A model generated the notes under the pieces. It saw nothing but the letters and a program-made list of their open reading frames with translations, was not told the origin of the DNA and did not search any database. From positions 1,302,001 through 1,366,000 of the forward strand of contig NZ_OCNH01000001.1 in assembly GCF_900230225.1 (NCBI RefSeq): DNA of 64,000 nt. Direction: 5' to 3'. The stretch's first letter is position 1. Each line of letters starts with the position of its first letter. The stretch comes from Spirosoma fluviale (GTDB taxonomy: Bacteria > Bacteroidota > Bacteroidia > Cytophagales > Spirosomataceae). A program made the position numbers and the translations under genes. Of the stretch, positions 26,187 through 34,512 are shown piece by piece.

Positions 26187-27566
26187 ATGCCGTATCCATT
26201 TACTATCGGTTCATTCACCTATCACTTTGCCGACCTGAAAGAGTTGCTGGCGAAGGCCAGTCCGCTGCGTTCCGGCGATAGGCTGGCGGGGCTGGCGGCC
26301 GATAGTTACGAGGAGCGGGTAGCCGCTCAAATGGCCCTGGCCGACTTGCCGCTGATTACTTTCCTGACGGAGGCCGTCATTCCCTACGAAACCGACGAGG
26401 TAACCCGCCTGATCATTGACTCTCACGATAAACAGGCCTTTACACCCATCAGCCACTTTACCGTGGGCGACCTGCGCGACTGGCTGCTGGGAGACGAAGC
26501 CGATACCGTCATGCTTCGGCAGATAGCTCCCGGCCTGACGCCGGAAATGGTTGCCGCCGTGTCTAAACTGATGCGCAATCAGGACCTGATCCTGGTGGCG
26601 AAGAAATGCGAGGTCGTCACCCGATTCAGAAATACGCAGGGATTATCCGGTCATTTGTCCGTTCGGCTGCAACCCAATCATCCAACGGACGACACCAAAG
26701 GCATTGCCGCCAGCATTATTGACGGACTGCTCTATGGCAGTGGCGATGCCATGATCGGGATCAACCCCGCTACCGACAGCCCGGCGGCTACGGCTCGTTT
26801 GCTGTACATGCTCGATGGCCTGCGGGAACGGTTCGATATGCCCACCCAGAACTGTGTGCTGAGTCACATTACCACCACAATGCAACTGGTGGAGGAGCGG
26901 GTGCCGGTCGATCTGATCTTTCAGTCCATTGCCGGTACCGAAAAAGCCAATGCGAGTTTTGGCGTGTCGCTGTCACTGTTGCGGGAGGCTCATGAAGCAG
27001 GTCTGTCGCTCAAACGGGGCACCCTTGGCAACAACCTGATGTACTTCGAAACCGGGCAGGGAAGTGCTCTTTCGTCGAATGGGCATCATAACGTCGATCA
27101 GCAAACCTGCGAAGCGCGGGCCTATGCGGTAGCGCGGGCCTTTAATCCGTTTTTAGTGAATTCGGTCGTTGGGTTTATCGGTCCTGAATACCTGTTCGAC
27201 GGCAAGCAGATTATCCGGGCGGGACTGGAAGACCATTTCTGCGGGAAGTTGCTCGGGTTGCCAATGGGCATGGACATTTGCTACACCAACCACGCCCAGG
27301 CCGACCAGGACGATATGGACACCTTGCTGACTCTGCTCGGCGTGGCGGGTATAAACTTTATTATGGGCATACCGGGCGCCGACGATATTATGCTGAACTA
27401 CCAGTCGACCTCGTTTCATGATGCCCTCTACCTGCGTCGGGTACTTGGTCTGCGACCGGCTCCCGAGTTTGAGGAGTGGCTGCTTCGGCAGGGAATCATG
27501 GATCATCGGGGCAACCGCTTGTCCGGCAACACCCAAAAGCAATTATATGCCGCCCTGGTAACCTAA
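26187..27566 (+). CDS. eutB: Ethanolamine ammonia-lyase heavy chain
   Basis: This 459-residue protein is the large subunit of the adenosylcobalamin-dependent lyase that converts ethanolamine to acetaldehyde and ammonia. It has the family's usual length and conserved blocks (GDRLAGLAA near 30, LSVRLQPNHPTDD near 160, YFETGQGSALSSNGHHNVDQQ near 290, FIMGIPGADDIMLNYQS near 395). It starts 20 bases after the permease stop, so the genes form an operon. No reactivase (eutA), aldehyde dehydrogenase or microcompartment shell genes lie within the window, so acetaldehyde must be handled by genes elsewhere. Confidence 0.96.
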   Translation: MPYPFTIGSFTYHFADLKELLAKASPLRSGDRLAGLAADSYEERVAAQMALADLPLITFLTEAVIPYETDEVTRLIIDSHDKQAFTPISHFTVGDLRDWLLGDEADTVMLRQIAPGLTPEMVAAVSKLMRNQDLILVAKKCEVVTRFRNTQGLSGHLSVRLQPNHPTDDTKGIAASIIDGLLYGSGDAMIGINPATDSPAATARLLYMLDGLRERFDMPTQNCVLSHITTTMQLVEERVPVDLIFQSIAGTEKANASFGVSLSLLREAHEAGLSLKRGTLGNNLMYFETGQGSALSSNGHHNVDQQTCEARAYAVARAFNPFLVNSVVGFIGPEYLFDGKQIIRAGLEDHFCGKLLGLPMGMDICYTNHAQADQDDMDTLLTLLGVAGINFIMGIPGADDIMLNYQSTSFHDALYLRRVLGLRPAPEFEEWLLRQGIMDHRGNRLSGNTQKQLYAALVT

Positions 27567-27644
27567 CCCCAATGCCTATACCCCATACCCCATACCCATT
27601 ACCCTCTGCCCAACGCCCTTTGCCCATACCCCTCCGCCCACTGC
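27567..27644 (+). repeat. C-rich, G-poor tract between eutB and eutC
   Basis: Seventy-eight bases of CCCATACCC- and CCC-rich units with almost no G. No counterpart arm is adjacent, so it cannot fold on itself. It resembles one half of an inverted-repeat element and lies in the eutBC transcript leader of eutC. Confidence 0.6.
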
Positions 27645-28433
27645 ATGAACGAATCAAAGAGAAACAGCACCGAAACCGACGACTGGGAGCCGCTAAAAGC
27701 GTTTACCAATGCCCGTATTGCCCTGGGGAAAACCGGTGTCTCCATTCCGCTGAACGAATCACTTCAATTCAGGCTGGCCCACGCCCACGCCAAAGATGCC
27801 GTCTACTCTCAGTTGAATGTGCCGGAACTTCAGGCAATTCTCGAAAAGACGGGTTTGCCGGTTTATTGCCTTAAAAGCGCGGCTGAGAACCGGGATATAT
27901 ACCTCCAGCGGCCTGATTTCGGTCGTTTGCTAAATCCCTCTTCCGCCGAAACACTTCAAAAATTGAACAGTCCGCCTGCTGATGTTTGTCTTATTATCGC
28001 CGATGGACTGTCGGCAACGGCTATTATGAAAAATGCGGGGCCGGTCGTTCAGTTGCTCGTTGATAAGGTGAAGCAGGCGGGTTTTTCGCTGGCACCGTTA
28101 CTCATCATTGAACAGGGGCGGGTGGCCATTACCGATGCCGTAGGGGAGTGGCTGCGCCCCCGGCTGGCCATTATTTTTATTGGCGAACGGCCGGGACTCA
28201 GCTCCTTCGACAGCATGGGCGCGTACATTACCTACGCCCCTCAGCCGGGATTGACCGACGAGCGCCGGAACTGTATGTCAAACATTCGGGAGCAGGGATT
28301 ACCGCCCGAACTGGCCGTGGACAAGCTCATGTACCTCATCCAGACCGCCTTTCGTATGCAGCTCACCGGTGTGGCTCTGAAGGATAATAATGAGCTTGGA
28401 GCCAGCACCGTTTACCCACAACTACCGACATAA
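27645..28433 (+). CDS. eutC: Ethanolamine ammonia-lyase light chain
   Basis: This 262-residue protein is the small, cobalamin-binding partner of EutB. Conserved features include ARIALGKTG near 30, LRLAHAHAKDAV-like AHAHAKDAV near 48, IADGLSATAI near 115 and EQGRVAITDAVGEWL near 165, followed by IGERPGLSSFDSMGAYITY. It is somewhat shorter than enterobacterial EutC (about 295 residues), lacking part of the N-terminal extension used for microcompartment targeting. This agrees with the absence of shell genes. The C-rich tract lies just upstream. Confidence 0.95.
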   Translation: MNESKRNSTETDDWEPLKAFTNARIALGKTGVSIPLNESLQFRLAHAHAKDAVYSQLNVPELQAILEKTGLPVYCLKSAAENRDIYLQRPDFGRLLNPSSAETLQKLNSPPADVCLIIADGLSATAIMKNAGPVVQLLVDKVKQAGFSLAPLLIIEQGRVAITDAVGEWLRPRLAIIFIGERPGLSSFDSMGAYITYAPQPGLTDERRNCMSNIREQGLPPELAVDKLMYLIQTAFRMQLTGVALKDNNELGASTVYPQLPT

Positions 28434-28578
28434 AGTTGGTAAGAAATTAGTGTCGGTAACCTTCGGTCAATTGATTTATAAATCCATGGGAGGGATTTTT
28501 GGTTATATCCGTTATACTTTTGACACGTCATTGTGGCACAGAAAAGCAGCCATAAATGACGCTTGACCAACGATCATC
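28434..28578. other. Short intergenic region with TACTTTTG
   Basis: The gap between eutC and the Smr gene carries TACTTTTG at 28515-28522, a TAnnTTTG match about 57 bases before ATG 28579. It is the likely promoter of the Smr gene. No terminator for the ethanolamine operon is evident. Confidence 0.45.
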
Positions 28579-29607
28579 ATGAATATAGGGGATAAAGTCC
28601 GGTTACTCCGGGCGAAAGAACAGGGTGTAGTGTCGCGCTTTTTGCCCGACGGAATGATTGAAATTGAAATTGAAGATGGATTCCGGATTCCGGTCATGCG
28701 CTCGGAACTGGTGCCGGTTTCGCCATTGGAGGCCGAACGACTGCTTAAAACCACGAGTTATGCGCCCCAGAAAACGGTGACCCCGTCAGCTCCGGCCATT
28801 TTGTCAAACCAGGGTATTTATCTGGCATTTCTGGCCGTTAACGACCGGGAATATACCCTTCATCTTATCAATAACACCGATTGGGAGTTTGCGTATGTGC
28901 TCGGTGAGGAATCGGCAGGAGCTACGGGTGGTGTGCAGTTTAGGGGTCTCCACAGTGGCTTGCTCAAACCGAAGTCGCAGCAGAAAATGAACGACCACTA
29001 TGTCCACGCTTCGTTCGAAGACTGGCCAACGTTTGTGGTGCAGGGTTTGTGGTTCCGGGCCGGAAAGACCTCGTTACGGGCACCACTGATCAAACGGTTC
29101 AAAGCCCGGACAACAACGTTTTTCAAGACAAAAACAACGGTGCCGGTGCTGAACCTGCCGGGTTTTCTAACCCAGTTGGATGCGGAAAGTGATCAGTCGC
29201 AAGCCTCCGCGCCGAATAGTAATCGGACCGCGCAACCCCAGCCCAAACGCATCAGTCCCGAAGAATTAAAGGCCGAAATGCTCAAGCCTAAATCGGAGAT
29301 GGAAGGGGTTTCATTTGAGCGGCCATCCGCCGTGGTGGATCTGCACGTTGAGAAACTTCTGCCAAACGGGACGGCCAACCGAAACCCAGCCGAGTTGCTC
29401 AAACTTCAGCTGGATACGTTTGAGAAAATGCTCGAAAATGCCATTGCCAGTGGTATGAATGAGATTACCTTTATTCACGGACTTGGAAGTGGCTCCCTGC
29501 GGACAGAATTGCACAAACGCCTGGGCAAACACCCGAACGTTCGTTTTTTTGAAGATGCCCAGAAACAGAAATTCGGCTATGGTGCCACGAAGGTTACGAT
29601 TAAGTAA
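28579..29607 (+). CDS. DUF2027 and Smr domain protein
   Basis: This 342-residue protein starts with a DUF2027 region (GDKVRLLRAKEQGVV), continues through a beta-rich middle (about 80-200), and ends with a Smr domain at about 250-342: VVDLHVEKL, then FIHGLGSGSL and YGATKVTIK. The Smr domain of MutS2 relatives is an endonuclease or ribosome-interacting module; the DLH and HG.G motifs are intact. A Pro/Gln-rich linker joins the parts. In the cytoplasm it may act on branched DNA or on ribosome-bound RNA. The exact role of the DUF2027 combination is not established. Confidence 0.88.
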   Translation: MNIGDKVRLLRAKEQGVVSRFLPDGMIEIEIEDGFRIPVMRSELVPVSPLEAERLLKTTSYAPQKTVTPSAPAILSNQGIYLAFLAVNDREYTLHLINNTDWEFAYVLGEESAGATGGVQFRGLHSGLLKPKSQQKMNDHYVHASFEDWPTFVVQGLWFRAGKTSLRAPLIKRFKARTTTFFKTKTTVPVLNLPGFLTQLDAESDQSQASAPNSNRTAQPQPKRISPEELKAEMLKPKSEMEGVSFERPSAVVDLHVEKLLPNGTANRNPAELLKLQLDTFEKMLENAIASGMNEITFIHGLGSGSLRTELHKRLGKHPNVRFFEDAQKQKFGYGATKVTIK

Positions 29608-29616
29608 GGTTGTTTT

Positions 29617-29754
29617 GCCACGGAGATACACGGAGACGCACGGAGATACACGGAGTGATGTTGGTATCGCTGGGATGGCGCAGGGCTCCGGCTTTTTGCT
29701 ATCCCAGCGATACCTTGGTGTCTCTCTGTGTCTTCTCTGTGTCTCTCTGTGTCT
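29617..29754. repeat. Palindromic element of CACGGAGA and TCTCTGTG units
   Basis: Left side 29617-29655 repeats ACGGAGATACACGG, and right side 29719-29753 repeats GTGTCTCTCTGTGTC, an imperfect inverted repeat. Between them, 29663-29676 and 29701-29714 form an exact 14-bp stem. A shorter relative is at 50448-50523. The right half overlaps the signal peptide of the next gene. Confidence 0.82.
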
Positions 29755-31123
29755 AATTTTAATATCTTGCCAGCCATCGAGTAATCGACTGAATCCCAAA
29801 GCGCCTAAAGAAGTCTATAACACTACCAAAATGGAAGTCCAGAACGAACGGTTTTTGTCGACGGTTCACGTACCTGTTTCGATTACCCTGAATGATATTG
29901 AACACCAGATCAATGCACAGGTTAGCGGGCTGATTTACGAAGACAACAGTCTGGACGATAATAACCATGACCAGTTTATGACAAAGGTCTGGAAGCGCGG
30001 GACCATTCTGGTCAATGCGCAGGATAGCCTTTTTCATTTCACCGTACCGCTGCGTATCTGGGTTAAAGCGGGGGGGTCGGTGCTGGGGTTCACGCAGTAT
30101 AAAGAGACGGAATTCGAGATCGACCTTCGATTCAAGACGAAGTTTGACCTCGACCGCGACTGGTCGGTCAACACGCATACCGAAGCGGATGGCTATGGGT
30201 GGGTAAAGCGGCCAACGATTAGTTTTGTGGGTCTGAATATCCCCATTACGAATCTGGTAGCGCGGATGATTGATAAAAACCTGGGCAGCATCACCAAAAC
30301 GCTCGACCAGCAGGTTCGCCGGAATGTCGACCTCCGAACGCCCGTTCTAAAAGCCTGGAATTTATTGCGGGAGCCGTATCTGCTCTCCGATAAATACCGC
30401 ACGTATTTGCAGGTGGTGCCCAAACGCGTGCTCATTACGCCCCTGCGTTTCGAAGGCCGGGTTATTCGTTCGACAATCGGGATTGAAGGCTACGCCCTAA
30501 CCACCACCGGGGCAAAACCGGCTATAAAACCCGCCGTGTCGTTACCTGACCTAACGGTGGTTTCGCAGGTGAAAGACGATTTTCAGATTGGTTTGCTCAG
30601 TGAAGCCACTTATCAGGAAGCGGCTAAACTGGCTGCCGATGAGTTCGTCGGGAAATCGTTTTCGTTCAGTGAGAACCGCTACTCGATTACTGTTACGAGC
30701 ATGGATATGTACGGCCAGAATGATAACCTTATTATCAAAGCAGGCCTGAAAGGAACCATCAGCGGGGATATTTATCTAAGCGGTCGGCCTTATTACGATC
30801 CTAAGGATCAGACCATCTCGCTGAAAGACTTAAAGTACGATCTGGACACCCGAAACATCTTGCAGCAATCGGCAAGCTGGCTGCTGAAAGGAACCTTCGC
30901 GCGAACGCTCGAAAAGCAACTGACCATTCCGGTAGGGAGCCAACTGGCCGATATGCAGAAGCAGATACAGGAGCAGCTGAAAAATAATCAGGTTATAAAA
31001 GGGGTGGTCATCAACGGCCGGCTCGACGAGATCAAGCCCGATCAGGTTTACCTGACGCCTACCGCCATGCTGGCCGTCGTAAACGCCCGTGGTCGCGTTG
31101 AAGTGAAAGTAGAAGGGTTGTAG
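29675..31123 (+). CDS. DUF4403 family lipoprotein
   Basis: From ATG 29675 the product has 482 residues. The N-terminus is a lipoprotein signal with hydrophobic core and lipobox LISC, the Cys being residue 32. The body resembles DUF4403 proteins: VPVSITLNDIEHQINAQVSG near residue 55, WSVNTHTEADGYGW, then repeated TULIP-like alpha/beta parts (LRFEGRVIRSTIGIEGYAL, QVIKGVVINGR). The protein likely sits in the periplasm on the inner leaflet of the outer membrane; its function is unknown. The signal peptide is encoded by the right half of a palindromic repeat. Longer in-frame starts run back into the Smr gene. Confidence 0.85.
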   Translation: MAQGSGFLLSQRYLGVSLCLLCVSLCLILISCQPSSNRLNPKAPKEVYNTTKMEVQNERFLSTVHVPVSITLNDIEHQINAQVSGLIYEDNSLDDNNHDQFMTKVWKRGTILVNAQDSLFHFTVPLRIWVKAGGSVLGFTQYKETEFEIDLRFKTKFDLDRDWSVNTHTEADGYGWVKRPTISFVGLNIPITNLVARMIDKNLGSITKTLDQQVRRNVDLRTPVLKAWNLLREPYLLSDKYRTYLQVVPKRVLITPLRFEGRVIRSTIGIEGYALTTTGAKPAIKPAVSLPDLTVVSQVKDDFQIGLLSEATYQEAAKLAADEFVGKSFSFSENRYSITVTSMDMYGQNDNLIIKAGLKGTISGDIYLSGRPYYDPKDQTISLKDLKYDLDTRNILQQSASWLLKGTFARTLEKQLTIPVGSQLADMQKQIQEQLKNNQVIKGVVINGRLDEIKPDQVYLTPTAMLAVVNARGRVEVKVEGL

Positions 31124-31161
31124 TACTCACTCCACTACTTCCTAAAGCCGCCACTTATCCC

Positions 31162-31169
31162 TACCTTTG
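31162..31169 (+). promoter_or_regulatory. -7 element of rnpB
   Basis: TACCTTTG is an exact TAnnTTTG about 17-24 bases ahead of the predicted 5' end of RNase P RNA. Confidence 0.65.
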
Positions 31170-31185
31170 CGCTCCCTAATCAATA

Positions 31186-31669
31186 CGAGTTGGCTTATCG
31201 CGTCTGAGTAATTAGGCGAGGAAAGTCCGGGCAGCGCAGGGCACCCTACTTCCTAACGGGAAGGCGGGCGGTTGGGAACGACCGTTCGACAGCCAGTGTC
31301 ACAGAAAATATACCGCCCACTTTTCAATGAGTGAATGATAGAATGCGTGAATGCGTAAATAGTTGACCAACCTTTTGTTCATTCATTGACATACTCACTC
31401 ATTCACTCATTGAAAAGCGGGTAAGGGTGAAAAGGTGGGGTAAGAGCCTACCGCTCGCCGGGCGACCGGCGGGGCAGGATAAACCTTAGGGGCTGAAAGA
31501 CCAAATATGCGTCGGACGTGGGGCGGCCCGTCTCCGTTCTGGAGCAATCCGGATACCGACGCGGGTAGGTCGAACGAGGTGGCCGGTGACGACCATCCCA
31601 GATAAATGATAAGCCATTCGGATGGACCGTCAGGTTCATTCGGAGGACAGAACCCGGCTTATAGACTCG
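31186..31669 (+). ncRNA. rnpB: RNase P RNA with an expanded hairpin
   Basis: Class A hallmarks are present: GAGGAAAGTCCGGGC at about 31217 (P4/CR-I region), ACAGAAAATATACCGCC at about 31301 (CR-II/CR-III region), and GGACAGAACCCGGCTTATAG at about 31645 (CR-IV/V region and P4 partner). CGAGT at 31186-31190 pairs with ACTCG at 31665-31669 as P1. Bases 31321-31416 are an inserted long hairpin with perfect 18-base outer arms; it sits where P12 normally closes. Limits are based on pairing, so the ends may be off by a few bases. Confidence 0.9.
31321..31416 (+). repeat. GAATGA-type palindrome inside RNase P RNA
   Basis: Bases 31321-31338 and 31399-31416 are exact reverse complements (18 bp, core AATGAGTGAATGA). 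The inside is filled with further GAATG and CATTCAT units. It replaces the normal short P12 helix of rnpB. Confidence 0.85.
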
Positions 31670-31695
31670 GATTGATTGGGTTTTATTGATTCTGC

Positions 31696-31777
31696 TTGAG
31701 GTTTGTTGGTAAAGGTTTTGTGTCGATATAAAAATCGTCAAACTTTTACTAACAAACCTCAAACTTTTTTTCTACCT
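31696..31777 (+). terminator. Terminator of rnpB
   Basis: A 23-base stem (31696-31718 with 31740-31762, two G-U pairs) is followed by ACTTTTTTTC. The T tract runs straight into the rpsP -7 element, so end of one gene and start of the next share bases. Confidence 0.82.
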
Positions 31778-31780
31778 TTG
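31773..31780 (+). promoter_or_regulatory. -7 element of rpsP
   Basis: TACCTTTG, identical to the rnpB box, 53 bases ahead of ATG 31834. Its first bases overlap the end of the rnpB terminator region. Confidence 0.65.
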
Positions 31781-31833
31781 CGGCCACGTTTTACAAGGGG
31801 GATGCGTCTCCCGTCAAAAACAAACAAGCACAA

Positions 31834-32409
31834 ATGGCTGTTAAAATTCGTTTAGCGCGTCGCGGACGCAAGAAAATGGCGATGTATGACATCGTAGTAG
31901 CAGAGTCAACCTCTCCTCGCGATGGCCGGTTTATCGAGAAAATCGGTTCATACAACCCCAACACCGACCCTTCGACGGTCGTATTGAAGTCGGAACGGGC
32001 CGTTTATTGGCTTATGGTTGGTGCTCAACCGACTGATACCGCACGTTCGGTATTGTCGCATGAAGGCATCATGTACCGCAAGCACCTGCAGGTAGGTGTA
32101 AACAAAGGCGCTATCTCGCAAGACCAGGCTGATGAGAAATTCGCCAGCTGGAAAGGTGAAAAAGAGAACCGGAAAGCCGGTGCTGCCGACACCAAGTCGC
32201 AAACCAAAGAGGAGGCTCGTGCTGCTCGTCTGGATGCAGAGAAAAAGGTGAACGAAGCGCGTGCGGAAGCTATCGCTAAGAAAAACAAAGTTGAAGAACC
32301 TGTAGTAGAAGCGCCGGCTGCTGAAGAAGCACCCGTTGCTGAAGCGCCTGTTGCTGAAGCGCCTGTTGCTGAAGAAACTCCGACAACGGAGGCTCCGGCT
32401 GCTGAATAA
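31834..32409 (+). CDS. rpsP: Ribosomal protein bS16 with long Ala/Glu tail
   Basis: Residues 1-85 match bS16, a 30S assembly protein ([39 protein letters not shown]). Residues about 115-191 are an extension, first Lys/Glu-rich ([18 protein letters not shown]), then Ala/Glu/Pro-rich with APVAE units repeated three times. Many Bacteroidota bS16 proteins carry such tails; Escherichia coli bS16 ends near 82. The repeated unit suggests length polymorphism. rimM and trmD follow in the classical order, but rplS, which often closes this cluster, is absent. Confidence 0.96.
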   Translation: MAVKIRLARRGRKKMAMYDIVVAESTSPRDGRFIEKIGSYNPNTDPSTVVLKSERAVYWLMVGAQPTDTARSVLSHEGIMYRKHLQVGVNKGAISQDQADEKFASWKGEKENRKAGAADTKSQTKEEARAARLDAEKKVNEARAEAIAKKNKVEEPVVEAPAAEEAPVAEAPVAEAPVAEETPTTEAPAAE

Positions 32410-32430
32410 TTTTTCGACGGAAACTGTTAT

Positions 32431-32470
32431 GAAAGAGCCTGTTCGTTGTTGGACAGGCTCTTTCTATACG
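32431..32470 (+). terminator. Hairpin between rpsP and rimM
   Basis: A perfect 12-bp stem (32431-32442 with 32453-32464) followed by TATAC. Without a long T run it is more likely an attenuator that lowers rimM-trmD relative to rpsP. Confidence 0.6.
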
Positions 32471-32535
32471 TAAAGCGGCCAACCGATACACCGGTGAACG
32501 TCGCACGCTAAGCGGCTTATCAGCTGCATTACATT

Positions 32536-33108
32536 ATGACTAAAGACGATTGTTATCAGCTCGGACATATTACCAAAACGCACGGCGTTAGTGGTGAACT
32601 AGTGCTTTATTTGGACGTTGACAACGCAGCCGAATACGCCGACCTCGAATCGATACTGCTGGAAGTTAAAGGCGAACTGATTCCGTATTTTATCGAGTCC
32701 ATCGCTATCGTAAAAGGGAGTCGGGCTATTATCGCCTTCGAAGATGTGGATACCATCGAACAGGCTGAGCGACTCATTAACTGCGGGGCTTTTCTGCCGC
32801 TGGACGAACTGGAACCCATTACAGACGAAACCCGCTTCTATTTTCATGAAATTGTCGGATTTCAGGTTGTCGATGCCGAAGCCGGTGAACTAGGTGTTGT
32901 GCAGGGCGTTTACGCCATGAATGCGCAGGACTTGATTATGATGGATTATCAGGGGAAAGAAGTCTTGATTCCGATTAACAGCGACATCGTTCGGACGGTG
33001 GATCGCGCCAACCAGAAGCTGAATGTGGCCTTGCCTGATGGCTTGCTGGAAATCTATATGGAAGACAATGCCAAACCCGGTGATGACGAACAAGTAAACG
33101 GCGACTAG
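32536..33108 (+). CDS. rimM: Ribosome maturation factor RimM
   Basis: The 190-residue protein starts [17 protein letters not shown], the RimM N-domain signature, and carries the PRC-barrel half ([20 protein letters not shown], then [15 protein letters not shown]) before an acidic tail. RimM binds the 30S head domain through uS19 and helps 16S processing. It lies 126 bases after rpsP and 10 bases before trmD, forming the usual cluster. Confidence 0.95.
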   Translation: MTKDDCYQLGHITKTHGVSGELVLYLDVDNAAEYADLESILLEVKGELIPYFIESIAIVKGSRAIIAFEDVDTIEQAERLINCGAFLPLDELEPITDETRFYFHEIVGFQVVDAEAGELGVVQGVYAMNAQDLIMMDYQGKEVLIPINSDIVRTVDRANQKLNVALPDGLLEIYMEDNAKPGDDEQVNGD

Positions 33109-33118
33109 GACAATACCG

Positions 33119-33796
33119 ATGAGGATTGATATTATTACCTGTCTGCCCCGGTTGCTGGACAGTTTCTTCGCCCACTCTATTCTCCAACGGGCGCAGCAGG
33201 GGGGCTACGTAGAGGTAGTTGTTCACGACCTGCGCGATTATACGGCCGATAAACACCGGCGGGTAGACGATTATGCGTTTGGTGGCGGAGCTGGCATGGT
33301 TATGCAGATTGAACCCATTGCCCGCTGCATTCGATCCCTGCAAGCCGACCGGGCGTACGATGAAGTCATTTATATGACGCCGGATGGTGAACGACTGAAT
33401 CAACGGACAACCAATACACTTTCGTTACGGCAAAACCTGATTATTCTTTGCGGCCATTACAAAGGCGTGGATGAGCGCGTTCGGGAGTTGTTCATTACCA
33501 AAGAAATAAGCATCGGCGATTATGTACTGTCGGGCGGAGAATTGGCCGCCTGTGTGTTGTCTGATGCCATTATTCGCTTATTGCCGGGCGTGCTGAACGA
33601 TGAAACCTCGGCCCTGACCGACTCGTTTCAGGATAATCTGCTTGCCCCGCCCGTTTATACACGCCCGGCAGAGTTTGAAGGACACCGGATTCCAGACATT
33701 CTACTGTCGGGTCATGAAGCTAAGATTGACGAATGGCGTCACGAACAGGCACTGGAACGAACGAGAATAAGACGGCCCGATCTGCTGGACTCCTGA
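33119..33796 (+). CDS. trmD: tRNA (guanine-N1)-methyltransferase TrmD
   Basis: The 225-residue SPOUT enzyme methylates G37 at N1 in tRNAs with S-adenosylmethionine. It begins [16 protein letters not shown] and has the knot motifs [35 protein letters not shown] and [14 protein letters not shown], then the helical C-domain with [17 protein letters not shown]. Ten bases separate it from rimM. Length is normal for the Bacteroidota forms, a little shorter than in Escherichia coli (255). Confidence 0.96.
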   Translation: MRIDIITCLPRLLDSFFAHSILQRAQQGGYVEVVVHDLRDYTADKHRRVDDYAFGGGAGMVMQIEPIARCIRSLQADRAYDEVIYMTPDGERLNQRTTNTLSLRQNLIILCGHYKGVDERVRELFITKEISIGDYVLSGGELAACVLSDAIIRLLPGVLNDETSALTDSFQDNLLAPPVYTRPAEFEGHRIPDILLSGHEAKIDEWRHEQALERTRIRRPDLLDS

Positions 33797-33825
33797 GTAC
33801 CGCTGTAAGTAAATGAACTGATTGG

Positions 33826-33865
33826 CTGGTTTTGAGTTATCTATCTACTCGAAACCAGTTTTTTT
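33826..33865 (+). terminator. Terminator of rpsP-rimM-trmD abutting a start codon
   Basis: A 12-bp stem (33826-33837 with 33847-33858, one G-T pair) with loop TATCTATCT and seven T (33859-33865). The last T directly precedes ATG 33866 of the next gene. Confidence 0.85.
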
Positions 33866-34498
33866 ATGCAGTTATTAGTCGTTGGGGCCACGGGCGGAAC
33901 AGGCCGCCAGGTAGTTGAGCAGGCGCTCGATCAGGGTCATTTTGTAACGGCTTTGGTGCGTGATCCAGCCAGGCTCCCTGTACAACACCCCAACCTGACC
34001 GTGGTTATTGGCGATGTGCTCAAGCCAGAAACGATACTGCCCGCCGTTCGTCGGCAGGATGCGGTTATTTGCTCATTGGGTGGACGACCCGGTCAGTCGG
34101 ACCAGGCTGTAGCTGAAGGAACCAAGAATCTGATAGCCGCCATGCATCAGGCGGGTATAAAGCGACTTTTCGTTGTGTCTTCGTTAGGGGTTGGAACAAG
34201 TTATGAAGAAGCTCCGCTACCCAGCAAGCTGTTCATAAAAACGTTTCTCAGCGGCCCAATTGCCGAAAAAGAAAAGCAGGAGAAGGCGGTACGGGAAAGT
34301 GATCTCGACTGGCTTATTGTCCGCCCCACTCGTTTAACCGATGGACCGGTTACAAAGCACTATCGGCTTGGTGAACACCTACCATTTCCGTTATTTTCGA
34401 TGCCCCGAATCAGTCGCGCCGATGTGGCCGCTTTCTTACTCGATCAACTGGAGAGCAATGCAAATCTGCATAAAGCCGTAACGATTACAGGCCGGTAA
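33866..34498 (+). CDS. NAD(P)-binding, NmrA/BVR-B-like SDR protein
   Basis: The 210-residue protein begins at once with LLVVGATGGTGRQVV, a GxxGxxG dinucleotide motif of atypical short-chain dehydrogenases. VRDPARL follows the second strand, and SSLGVG and RPTRLTDGP fit flavin-reductase/NmrA-like relatives. Typical catalytic Tyr-x3-Lys is not seen, so it may be a redox sensor or reductase. The start is fixed by the terminator T run directly before it; translation must rely on a transcript that passes the terminator or begins within it. Confidence 0.82.
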   Translation: MQLLVVGATGGTGRQVVEQALDQGHFVTALVRDPARLPVQHPNLTVVIGDVLKPETILPAVRRQDAVICSLGGRPGQSDQAVAEGTKNLIAAMHQAGIKRLFVVSSLGVGTSYEEAPLPSKLFIKTFLSGPIAEKEKQEKAVRESDLDWLIVRPTRLTDGPVTKHYRLGEHLPFPLFSMPRISRADVAAFLLDQLESNANLHKAVTITGR

Positions 34499-34512
34499 TG
34501 TTAGTCAGGCGA

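Noticed and set aside
31448..31762. Minus-strand frame over rnpB
   Set aside because: It is a shadow of the RNase P RNA and its terminator.
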